A program made the position numbers and the translations under genes. Below are positions 8,582-16,121 of a stretch of DNA of 58,041 bases, piece after piece. This stretch comes from CAYLPJ01 sp964385465. GTDB taxonomy: Bacteria > Planctomycetota > Phycisphaerae > SM23-33. The stretch spans positions 1 to 58,041 of the forward strand of contig CAYLPJ010000041.1 of assembly GCA_964385465.1 (NCBI GenBank). Direction: 5' to 3'. The notes beneath the pieces are model-generated. The model ran no database searches. It worked only from the letters and a program-made list of their open reading frames with translations, and was not told the origin of the DNA. Each line of letters starts with the position of its first letter. Positions within the stretch are counted from its first letter, which is position 1.

Positions 8582-8962
8582 ATGAGTTTCGCCACCGCCG
8601 TCAACTGCATGGACGGCCGGACGCAAGAGCCCGTGATCGCCTACCTCAAGCGGCGCTGCGGGGTGGAGTACGTGGACGCCGTGACCGAGCCGGGCCCGGT
8701 CCGCATCCTCGCCGAGGCCGGCGCCGACGACGAGGCCGTCGCGTCGATCCTGCGGCGGGTGGAGGTCTCCGTGGGCACGCACGGCTCGACGTGCGTGGCC
8801 GTCGTGGCCCACGCCGACTGCGCGGGCAACCCCCTGGGGCGCGGCGAGCAGATGCCCCAACTGGCCGCCGCCGTGGACCGCGTCCGCGCGCGGTTTCCCG
8901 AGGTCGAGGTGCTCGGCCTCTGGCTGGGCGAGGACTGGCGGGTCGAGGAAGTGGTCGTCTGA
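8582..8962 (+). CDS. Small beta-carbonic-anhydrase-like protein
   Basis: 126 residues, about half the size of a standard beta-carbonic anhydrase, yet with both signature halves of the zinc site: Cys9-Met-Asp11-Gly-Arg13 (C-x-D-x-R) and His77-Ala-Asp-Cys80 (H-x-x-C). It resembles the short putative carbonic anhydrase family Pro_CA_2, a family name given from memory. It would be expected to bind zinc; CO2 hydration activity is inferred. It follows asnS by 22 bases and may share its transcript. A putative mobile palindromic element begins just downstream. Confidence 0.7.
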   Translation: MSFATAVNCMDGRTQEPVIAYLKRRCGVEYVDAVTEPGPVRILAEAGADDEAVASILRRVEVSVGTHGSTCVAVVAHADCAGNPLGRGEQMPQLAAAVDRVRARFPEVEVLGLWLGEDWRVEEVVV

Positions 8963-8974
8963 TACGTGTCCCAC

Positions 8975-9144
8975 TTGGTTCTCGTGCATGCCCGGTTGCG
9001 TAACAGCCCACGGCTTCAGCCGTGGGGCCGTATCCGGACGTGAACCCGATGCGTTCGCTGACGCCACGGGCCAAAAATGAACCCACGGCTGAAGCCGTGG
9101 GCTGTTACACGGCAACAGGCAAGGCGGGAACGCCCGAGAACCAA
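8975..9144. repeat. 170-bp nested inverted-repeat element (MITE/REPIN-like)
   Basis: The outer ends are exact inverted copies: TTGGTTCTCG at 8975-8984 and CGAGAACCAA at 9135-9144. Inside are longer perfect inverted arms at 9001-9026 and 9082-9107 (26 bases each), each containing its own hairpin around CACGGCTTCAGCCGTG. The middle, about 55 bases, has no gene. The phrase CCCACGGCTGAAGCCGTGGG is typical of small palindromic elements linked to IS200/IS605-like transposases. It occupies most of the gap between the carbonic-anhydrase-like gene and the PHP gene. Confidence 0.75.
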
Positions 9145-9258
9145 CCGGAATGCGTCTGAGCGCGCGCGCCGCCCGGAGCGACTTCGCGCAAACTTCACGG
9201 CCGGCTCCGTCGGTTGTGGTACCATGACACGATACCGCACCAGGTGGAATACCACGCC

Positions 9259-9882
9259 GTGAAGATCGAGCTGCACTTCCATACGAGCCGCTACAGCGCC
9301 TGCTCGGTGCTGTCGCCGGAGGAGGCCTTCGAGGCCGCCCGCGGGGCCGGCTACGAGGCCGTGTTCGTTACCGAGCACAACGCCCTCTGGACGCCGGCGG
9401 AGCTGGCCGACGCACGCGAGAGCTGCCCGGGGCTTGGCATCTTCTCCGGCGTGGAGGTCACGCTGGATGAGGAGCTGCTCCAGCACATGCTCATCCTCGG
9501 CGCCGACGACCCCGAGTACCTTCACATCCGCGACCCGTTCGCCGTCGTGGAGAAGGCCCGCGGCGACGGCCTGCTGACCGTCATGGCCCACCCGTGCCGC
9601 TACCCCGGCGCCTGCGAGCTGCTGGACCGCGGCCTGCGACCGGACGCGATCGAACACTGCACGTGCAACCAGGAGTTCGACCGCTGCGCCGACGCCCGGG
9701 CCCTCGCCGCACGCCTCGGCCTGCCCATGGTCAACGCCGGCGACGTCCACGGGCTCGACATGATCGGCCGGCACTGGATCGAGACGGCCGCCCCCGTCGA
9801 GGACCCCCGCGCCCTCCGCGAGCTGGTCCTCCGGGGCGCCTACGAGAACCGCAGCCTGCACAGCCCGGTCTTCGACGCGTAG
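9259..9882 (+). CDS. PHP-domain metal-dependent phosphoesterase
   Basis: 207 residues from a GTG start. The opening VKIELHFHTSRYSACSVLSP gives the PHP signature His6-x-His8 at the extreme N-terminus, which is why I prefer GTG 9259 over the in-frame ATG 9214. An AGGTGG site lies 11 bases upstream. Further metal ligands appear in TEHN, MAHPCR and NAGDVHG. PHP proteins hydrolyse phosphate esters using two or three metal ions; the substrate here is unknown. It is complete and cytoplasmic. Confidence 0.82.
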   Translation: MKIELHFHTSRYSACSVLSPEEAFEAARGAGYEAVFVTEHNALWTPAELADARESCPGLGIFSGVEVTLDEELLQHMLILGADDPEYLHIRDPFAVVEKARGDGLLTVMAHPCRYPGACELLDRGLRPDAIEHCTCNQEFDRCADARALAARLGLPMVNAGDVHGLDMIGRHWIETAAPVEDPRALRELVLRGAYENRSLHSPVFDA

Positions 9883-9904
9883 GCGTCGGCCCGTCGAAGG
9901 GGGG

Positions 9905-11431
9905 CTACCGGAACAGGTCGGCGTCGGTGTCGGCGTGGGCGGCCATCTGCTGCCGCATCCAGCCGGCGAGGTCCTCTCGGTGGGACAGGTCCGGGCCGAG
10001 GGCGTTCTCGCCCGGGGCGTGGGGGGCGTTGCAGTCGAGGTACCTCGGGGGCAGCGCATCGCGCAGGGCCCACTGGAACAGCCGCTCGCGAAGGGCGTCG
10101 ATCTCGTCGGCGCGGGCGGGGTCGGCGATGAGGTTCTCGCCCTCCAGCGGGTCGGCGGCGAGGTCGTAGAAGCGGTCGTGGCGGCCCTGGCGGAACAGCA
10201 GCAGCTTGCGGTCGCGGGTGCGGACCATGTTCTGCCGCCCCGCCCAGCCCTCGCAGAAGATCGCCTCCCGCCCGCCGGGGTTGGCGGCGAGGTCCAGGCC
10301 GGTCATCGTCTCGGGGGCCTCGATGCCGCAGGCGGCGAGGATCGTCGTCCCGACGTCGAGGTTGCTGACCAGCGCGTCGCTTGCGGTCCCCGGCGGCGGG
10401 GCGGCGGGGCGGCCCCCGGCGGCGCCTGCGTGGGGATGCTTGACGACCAGGGGCACCTTCACCAGCGGGTCGTACATCACGCCGCCCTTGAGGACCTGGT
10501 GGCGGAAGCCCATGTAGTCCCCGTGGTCGGAGGTGTAGACGATCAGCGTGTTGTCGTAGAGGCCCCGCTCGTCGAGCAGCCTCAGCAGGCGCCCGACCTG
10601 GTGGTCGATCTGCGAGATCGTCGCGTAGTACATCGCCATGATCCGCCGGATCGTCGGCTCGGTCAGCTCGGCGTTGGGGAAGTAGCCGGTGTGGAAGGCG
10701 ATGTCCTCCTCGGCGGTCCGCTCGGCCCAGCCGGGCAGCAGCGTCAGCTCGCCGGGATCGTACATGCGGCTCCACGGGGCCGGCGGGTCGAACGGGTGGT
10801 GCGGCTTGATGAAGCCGACCATCAGGCAGTGGCCGCCGGCGGACCAGCCGTCCATCACCTCGGCCGCCCGGTCGCCGATCCACGTCGTCGAGTGGTGCTC
10901 CTCGGGCAGGTCGCTCTCGGCGGCGCCGAAGGTTGGCCAGTACTCGGCCGGGGCGTTGCGGCGGTACTCCTGGCGCTGGTCCATCAGGTCGATGCGATCG
11001 ACGAGCCCGCGGTCGCGGAGGTACCGGTGGTAGTCGTCGTCGAACCGTCCGGGCCCGTCCTGCTCGGCCAGCAGCATGCGGTCGAAGCCGACGTCCAGGT
11101 AGGTGGGCGTGAAGTGCATCTTCCCCACGGCCGCGGTGGCGTAGCCGGCCTCGCGGAGGGCCTTCGGCCAGGTCGGCAGGGCGGGGGGGATGGTGCAGTG
11201 GTTGGTCCAGCCGAGGTGCTGGCGGACGTAGAGGCCGGTCAGCAGCGAGTACCGGCTGGGCGTGCAGATCGGCAGGGGGCAGAAGGAGTTCTCGTAGCGG
11301 GCGCCGTCGGCGGCGAGGCGGTCGACGTTGGGCGTCTGCACGTCGGCATTGCCGGTGCAGCCGAGGCAGTCCCAGCGGTGCTGGTCGGCGTGAAGGATGA
11401 GCACGTTCGGCCGATCGGCGGCGGTCGTCAT
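9905..11431 (-). CDS. Sulfatase (type I, formylglycine-dependent)
   Basis: 508 residues. The formylglycine site is PICTPSRYSLLTG with Cys56, matching C-x-P-S-R. The N-terminal metal-binding block is VLILHADQHRWD; DHGDYMGFRHQVLKG and a VKHPHAG segment supply further active-site residues. Length and order are normal for arylsulfatases that remove sulfate esters from glycans. The N-terminus has no obvious signal peptide, which is unusual for planctomycete sulfatases, and no upstream in-frame start repairs this. The start at 11431 has a GGGAG site. No maturase (FGE or anSME) is in the window. Confidence 0.93.
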   Translation of the reverse strand: MTTAADRPNVLILHADQHRWDCLGCTGNADVQTPNVDRLAADGARYENSFCPLPICTPSRYSLLTGLYVRQHLGWTNHCTIPPALPTWPKALREAGYATAAVGKMHFTPTYLDVGFDRMLLAEQDGPGRFDDDYHRYLRDRGLVDRIDLMDQRQEYRRNAPAEYWPTFGAAESDLPEEHHSTTWIGDRAAEVMDGWSAGGHCLMVGFIKPHHPFDPPAPWSRMYDPGELTLLPGWAERTAEEDIAFHTGYFPNAELTEPTIRRIMAMYYATISQIDHQVGRLLRLLDERGLYDNTLIVYTSDHGDYMGFRHQVLKGGVMYDPLVKVPLVVKHPHAGAAGGRPAAPPPGTASDALVSNLDVGTTILAACGIEAPETMTGLDLAANPGGREAIFCEGWAGRQNMVRTRDRKLLLFRQGRHDRFYDLAADPLEGENLIADPARADEIDALRERLFQWALRDALPPRYLDCNAPHAPGENALGPDLSHREDLAGWMRQQMAAHADTDADLFR

Positions 11432-11477
11432 GGCGGGCTCCCGGGTCGGATGGGCGGGGCGTCTCAGCCGGTGGCGC

Positions 11478-12260
11478 TCAGCGGCGGACGTGCTCGGCGA
11501 GGTGGGTCGGCGGCCAGGGCGGGGCCAGCAGCCAGGGCGCGACGCACTCGCGGACGAAGGCATCGAACTCCACCTTGCCGGCGCGGACGCCCACGCGCCG
11601 CTCGCGGAGCAGATCGGCGGTCACGGGCAGCTCGAAGACGTGGGCGTAGGCCGTCGCGAAGCCGGTCCGCCCGGCGGTCTTCCCGGCCGGGGCGGTGGCG
11701 GGCGCCGCCGCGTCGCCCAGCAGCCCGGACGCGTCGCGGATGTTGACGATGCCGTAGTCCGTCGCGCGAAGGGCATCGGTGAGGTCGCGGGAGGCGTCGG
11801 CCTCGGCGGCCAGCAGGACCGCCCCGTCGATCGGCTGGGGGTCGGGCAGCTCGACGAGTGCCTCGAGGGCGTCGATGGCGTCGTCCCCGGCCGGGCCCAT
11901 CGCCAGCAGGAAGACGGGCACGCCGGGGTGCCTCTTGCGGTAGTCGGCAATGCGCTGGACCGGGACCTCGTCGCCGGTGCAGAGCTGCATGGCCTGGGGG
12001 ACGCCGCTGTCCTGGAGGGCGGCGATGACCTTGGCGATCTGACCGAACCGCTGGTTCCTGTCGCACATCACCAGCACGAGCCCGCGGCCGAGCTGCGGAT
12101 CGGCGGTCCGGACCTTCCCGTCCCCGCACCCCCCGGCGAGGCACGCGGCGGCGAAGAGCGCGGCCGCCAGAAGCAGACGGTCGGCCCCGTCAGTCCGTAT
12201 CGTCGGCGTCCGGGGCGCCGAGAGCGATGCGTGGTTGTTCGACCGGTGGCGGCACGTCAT
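11478..12260 (-). CDS. Putative lipoprotein, unknown function
   Basis: 260 residues. GGAGG lies about 10 bases before the ATG at 12260. A 25-residue polar leader precedes a hydrophobic stretch ending in LAGGC, a lipobox, so the protein is probably lipidated and exported. The mature part has alternating strand/helix segments (GLVLVMCDRNQRFGQIAKVI, then VPVFLLAMGPAGDDAIDALE), suggesting a Rossmann-like or periplasmic-binding-type fold. I do not recognise the family. It ends 46 bases before the sulfatase on the same strand and could be transcribed with it. Confidence 0.65.
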   Translation of the reverse strand: MTCRHRSNNHASLSAPRTPTIRTDGADRLLLAAALFAAACLAGGCGDGKVRTADPQLGRGLVLVMCDRNQRFGQIAKVIAALQDSGVPQAMQLCTGDEVPVQRIADYRKRHPGVPVFLLAMGPAGDDAIDALEALVELPDPQPIDGAVLLAAEADASRDLTDALRATDYGIVNIRDASGLLGDAAAPATAPAGKTAGRTGFATAYAHVFELPVTADLLRERRVGVRAGKVEFDAFVRECVAPWLLAPPWPPTHLAEHVRR

Positions 12261-12566
12261 CTCTGAGCGTCCTCCAGATGATGTCGAGGTTGGTGTCAAG
12301 TACCCGTCAATCAGGCAGCGGCGCACGGCGGCCATCGCGGGCCACGGCATTTCGGCGGCGGCATCTCGCCCGCATTCTATCGGCGGAGCGGGGCGCGGGG
12401 AATGATGTTTCCCGGCGTGAGGCCCCACCGTCAGCGAAGGGGTTGGTCGGGAAGAGGCGGGAGGCGCCCGTCGGATTGTCCGGGGGCTCCCCGACGATTC
12501 GCGGGCTCATCGCCGGGCTTCTACGGCGGCGACACGTCGAACCCGTTGGGGGGGCGCCGGGCGCGT
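12261..12566. other. 306-base intergenic spacer
   Basis: It separates two minus-strand genes. Apart from the GGAGG ribosome site of the lipoprotein gene at its left edge, I see no gene, hairpin or convincing promoter. A TAGAAT-like minus-strand hexamer near 12375 lacks a matching -35 box. Confidence 0.3.
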
Positions 12567-13862
12567 TCACTCCGGCTGGGGCTGGATGCCGCCTTTCTTG
12601 AAGAACTTCGACCGCGGGGCTTCCTCCGGCAGCGGGGCCTCCTGGCGGGGGTCCTTGTAGAGCAGGACGTCGTCGAACCAGAAGTCGCCGGGGGGCCAAT
12701 AGGCGTAGATCTCGATCCGCAGCCACTGGACGTTCTTCGGCAGGCCCCCGCGCGGCGGCAGGGGGGCGGCGTAGTGCTTCCAGACGTCCTCCTCGTTGCG
12801 GCAGGCGAGGTACCACCGGAAGCACTCCCGGCGGTACCGCTCGGGGTGGGCGCGGACGTCCTCGGCCACGAGGGCCTTCTGACGCTCCGGCGGGAGGTTC
12901 GCGAACTGCCTCGCCGTCATCTTCCGCTGGACCAGCGAGACCTCCGGCAGGGCTTCGGCGTGGTCGCTGTAGTCCAGGTAGCCCTTGACGAAGATCTTCG
13001 GGAAGAAGATCCCCGCCGTCTTGCCCTTCATGTCCGCGATCAGCCAGTACCGCTGGCCGCCCGTCGCGTCGATCCACTCGCTGCGGTAGTGCACCCCCTC
13101 CATGCCCGCCACGGAGGCGTACGAGCTGTCCCTGCCGATCTTCGGCGGGTTGGACGGGTCGGCCTGGCCGAACCGCAGCCTGCGCCGGTAGGCGATCCAC
13201 GGCGCCCGTTCGAGGTTCGTGGTGATCTTCAGCGCCTTGCCCTTGCCCTTGCCGCGGGGGTCCGGCTTGATGAACGTGGCGGCGTTGTCCGGCGCGTCCC
13301 AGCCGCCGGAGCCGTCGAAGCGCCCGTTGGCGTTCACCGGTCCGGCCGGCCAGGCCTGCGGCTCGGGCTCGTCGCCGTACTCCGGCGGCTCCCACTCGGC
13401 GGCGCCGCGGATCGTCTCGACGACGGCCTTGCTGATGACCGCCCGGGCGCGTTCGGAGTCGTCGCGGAACTCCCGGGCCCAGCCGCCGGGCTTCTCCGGG
13501 TCGGTCACGTCGATGCACCGCAGCGTGGCGATTGCCTGCCCGCCGCGGTACTCCAGCGACCCGTAGACCCCGATATGGACGCCGATCCGGTCGGTCAGCA
13601 GCGTCGTGACCTTCGCCGGGTCGGCGTCGATGCCGAGCGTTTCGGCCACCTCGCGAGTGGTCAGGCGGTCGATCACCTCGTACCCCTCGTGCCGCCGCAG
13701 CCGCACGCGGATGGTGTCGGCGAGCTTCTGGGCGTCGGCGGGGCGCCCCGACGCGAAGTCGAAGACGGCGACGTAGAGCTTCTTCGGCTTCTCGCCGGCC
13801 CGGGCGGCGGGGATCAGGGACGACGCGATCAGCACGGCGGCGGCGGCTCGGATGGGGCGCAT
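12567..13862 (-). CDS. Secreted protein with CsgG/TolB-like N-domain
   Basis: 431 residues with a Sec signal (AAAAVLIASSLIPAARA). Residues about 25-150 have the pattern of CsgG/FlgO-type domains: KKLYVAVFDFASG, a paired helix, YEVIDRLTTREVAETLG, then IGVYGSLEYRGGQAIATLRCIDV. Such domains bind peptides or form outer-membrane assemblies in other bacteria. The second half contains NGRFDGSGGWDAPDNAATFI and LRIEIYAYWPPGDFWFDDVLLYKD, typical of carbohydrate-binding beta-sandwich domains. The ATG at 13862 follows a GAGGA site. The role is unknown; an envelope-associated binding protein is the most I can infer. It is divergent from the cytochrome cluster. Confidence 0.65.
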   Translation of the reverse strand: MRPIRAAAAVLIASSLIPAARAGEKPKKLYVAVFDFASGRPADAQKLADTIRVRLRRHEGYEVIDRLTTREVAETLGIDADPAKVTTLLTDRIGVHIGVYGSLEYRGGQAIATLRCIDVTDPEKPGGWAREFRDDSERARAVISKAVVETIRGAAEWEPPEYGDEPEPQAWPAGPVNANGRFDGSGGWDAPDNAATFIKPDPRGKGKGKALKITTNLERAPWIAYRRRLRFGQADPSNPPKIGRDSSYASVAGMEGVHYRSEWIDATGGQRYWLIADMKGKTAGIFFPKIFVKGYLDYSDHAEALPEVSLVQRKMTARQFANLPPERQKALVAEDVRAHPERYRRECFRWYLACRNEEDVWKHYAAPLPPRGGLPKNVQWLRIEIYAYWPPGDFWFDDVLLYKDPRQEAPLPEEAPRSKFFKKGGIQPQPE

Positions 13863-13951
13863 GGTGGCGTTCCTCGTGTTCGGCGCGGTTGGCGCCATGG
13901 TACCGGATGACGGACACGGGTGGAATGCAGGCGTTGGGGCGCGCGTCCGTC

Positions 13952-13980
13952 TTGTCCGGGCGGCGGAGATTCCGTAGGAT
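13952..13980 (+). promoter_or_regulatory. Candidate sigma70 promoter for the haem cluster
   Basis: TTGTCC at 13952-13957 and TAGGAT at 13975-13980 are separated by 17 bases, about 180 bases ahead of the first cluster gene in a divergent intergenic region. The match is moderate, and the long leader (13981-14158) has no recognised riboswitch. Confidence 0.35.
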
Positions 13981-14158
13981 AGACCGCACGGCCGGCGTGC
14001 GGATGTCCGGCGCTTCCGGTCGGCGATGCGCGGAAAAAGCGTTCTCCGGCGAGGGAACCCCCTCGGGCGGCGTTCGGTTAAAGACAGGTACGGAGGCGCG
14101 GCCCGTCCGGCGGGCGGCGCTCGGTGGCTCCCCATTCATTACAGGCAGGTGACCGACC

Positions 14159-16072
14159 ATGCGGAAGATGATCCACGAGATGCGAAACGGCGCGATGGCG
14201 GTGGCGGCGGCGTTGGTCCTGGCGGCGACGGCGACGGCGTCGGCCGCGCCCTACCGGTCCGTCTACGACGTGGCGTACGCGCCGGACGGCAAGACCCTGG
14301 CCGCCAGCGACACCACGGGCAAGGCCGTCGTCTTCCTCGACGGTGCGGGCAAGAAGGTCCTCGGCGAGGTCGGCGGGCTCCAGGGCGAGCCCTCGGGCAT
14401 CGCCTTTTCGCCGGACGGCGAGAAGCTCTACGTCGCCGAGCTCGCGGCCGGGACGGTCGCGGAGATCGACGTCAAGGGCAGGAAGGTCTCGCGGCGCATC
14501 GACGCCGGCCCGCGAGTGGCGGCCGTCGGGCTGGCGCCGAAGCACGGGCTGCTGCTGGCCTGCAACAGCGGGCTGAACGCGCTGGAGCTGATCGACCTCA
14601 AGAGCGGCAAGAGCAAGTCGAAGGTCCCCGCCGTCGGCGAGCCGCGGTGCGTGGCGGTCAGCCCGGACCAGTCGCTGGCGGTGGTGGGCAACCTGATGCC
14701 CTTCGGCGACTCCAGCCAGGCCACGCACTCCACGACGGTCACGCTGGTGGACCTCAAGGACGGCAAGAAGATCAAGGACATCAAGCTGCCCAGCGGCTGC
14801 GCGATGCTCCGGGGCGTGATCGTCTCGCCGGACGGCAAGTGGGCGTACGCGGCCCACACGCTGGGTCGGTTCACGCTGCCGACGACGCAGCTCGATCGCG
14901 GGTGGGTGAACACCAACGCGATGAGCGTGATCGACCTTCAGAAGAAGGAGCACTACGCCACGCTGCTGCTGGACCGCCTGACCGAGGGCGCCGCCGACCC
15001 GTGGGGGATGGCGATCAGCTCCGACGGCAAGACGCTGTACATCACGCTGTCCGGCGTTCACCAGTTGGCGAAGGTGGACCTGGAGAAGCTCCACCTGCTG
15101 ATGGACGGCAAGGACCTGCCGAAGGAGGAGCCCAAGCCGGGGCGCCCGCCGCGGCACATTTCGGCGATCTGGAAAGAGATCAAGAAGGACCCGTCGAAGC
15201 GGGACCTGCTGGCCAACGACCTGGCGGCGCTCTACGGCGCGGGGCTGCTGATCCGCACGAAGCTGGACTGCAACGGCCCGCGCGGCGTGGCGCTGTCGCC
15301 GGACGGCAAGCGGGTGGCGATCGGGACGTATTTCACCGGCACGGTGCTGACCGTCGACGCCGAGACGCACAAGACGCTGGCGACCACGCCGGTAGGCACC
15401 CAGCCGCAGGCCGACAGCCGCCGCCGCGGCGAGATGCTCTTCCACGACGCCACCTACTGCTTCCAGCACTGGCTGAGCTGCGCGACCTGCCACCCCGACG
15501 GGCGGGCCGACGGGCTCAACTGGGACCTGCTCAACGACGGGATCGGCAACCCCAAGAACAGCAAGTCGCTGCTGCTGAGCCACAAGACCCCGCCGGTGAT
15601 GAGCCGCGGCGTCCGCTCGACCTACGAGGTCGCCACCGTCGCCGGTTTCCGCTTCATCCTCTTCCGCGAGCCCGAGCCCGAGGTCGTCGAGGACGTCAAG
15701 ACCTACCTCCGCGAGATGACCCCCGCGCCCAGCCCCTACCTCGTCGAGGGCAAGCTCTCGGCGGAGGCACGCGAGGGCAAGAAGATCTTCGAGGACTCCA
15801 AGGTCGGCTGCGCCCGCTGCCACCCGGCCGGGCTGTTCACGGACCTGAAGACCTACAACGTCGGCACGCGAGGCGAGCTCGACCGCACCGACGAGTTCGA
15901 CACGCCGACCCTGATCGAGATGTGGCGCTCGGCGCCGTACCTGCACGACGGCTCGGCACGGACGCTCCACGAAGTGCTCACCACGCGGAACAAGGGCGAC
16001 AAGCACGGCAAGACCAGCCACCTGTCGAAAAAGCAGATCGACGCGCTGGTCGCCTACCTGCTGTCGCTCTGA
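14159..16072 (+). CDS. Exported beta-propeller protein with dihaem MauG/CCP-like domain
   Basis: 637 residues with a signal peptide (AVAAALVLAATATASA). Residues about 30-420 form YncE/lactonase-type propeller blades, with repeated FSPDGEKLYVAE, VSPDGKWAYAAH and LSPDGKRVAIG units. The C-terminal part carries two haem c motifs, CATCH at residue 441 and CARCH at 551, followed by TPTLIEMWRSAPYLHDGSA, a signature of the cytochrome-c-peroxidase/MauG family. It is likely a periplasmic or surface redox protein. It is the first of five co-directional haem-protein genes; the next starts 49 bases downstream. Earlier and later in-frame ATGs exist near the start, so the exact N-terminus may vary by a few residues. 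Confidence 0.85.
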   Translation: MRKMIHEMRNGAMAVAAALVLAATATASAAPYRSVYDVAYAPDGKTLAASDTTGKAVVFLDGAGKKVLGEVGGLQGEPSGIAFSPDGEKLYVAELAAGTVAEIDVKGRKVSRRIDAGPRVAAVGLAPKHGLLLACNSGLNALELIDLKSGKSKSKVPAVGEPRCVAVSPDQSLAVVGNLMPFGDSSQATHSTTVTLVDLKDGKKIKDIKLPSGCAMLRGVIVSPDGKWAYAAHTLGRFTLPTTQLDRGWVNTNAMSVIDLQKKEHYATLLLDRLTEGAADPWGMAISSDGKTLYITLSGVHQLAKVDLEKLHLLMDGKDLPKEEPKPGRPPRHISAIWKEIKKDPSKRDLLANDLAALYGAGLLIRTKLDCNGPRGVALSPDGKRVAIGTYFTGTVLTVDAETHKTLATTPVGTQPQADSRRRGEMLFHDATYCFQHWLSCATCHPDGRADGLNWDLLNDGIGNPKNSKSLLLSHKTPPVMSRGVRSTYEVATVAGFRFILFREPEPEVVEDVKTYLREMTPAPSPYLVEGKLSAEAREGKKIFEDSKVGCARCHPAGLFTDLKTYNVGTRGELDRTDEFDTPTLIEMWRSAPYLHDGSARTLHEVLTTRNKGDKHGKTSHLSKKQIDALVAYLLSL

Positions 16073-16121
16073 CGCCCCGGCCGACGCCGCGGCCGGGCTG
16101 ACCGGAAGGCGCGGGCACCAG

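Noticed and set aside
9214..9258. ATG at 9214 as start of the PHP protein
   Set aside because: It would add 15 residues before the HxH motif, which in this family lies at the extreme N-terminus. The GTG at 9259 has a usable ribosome site.
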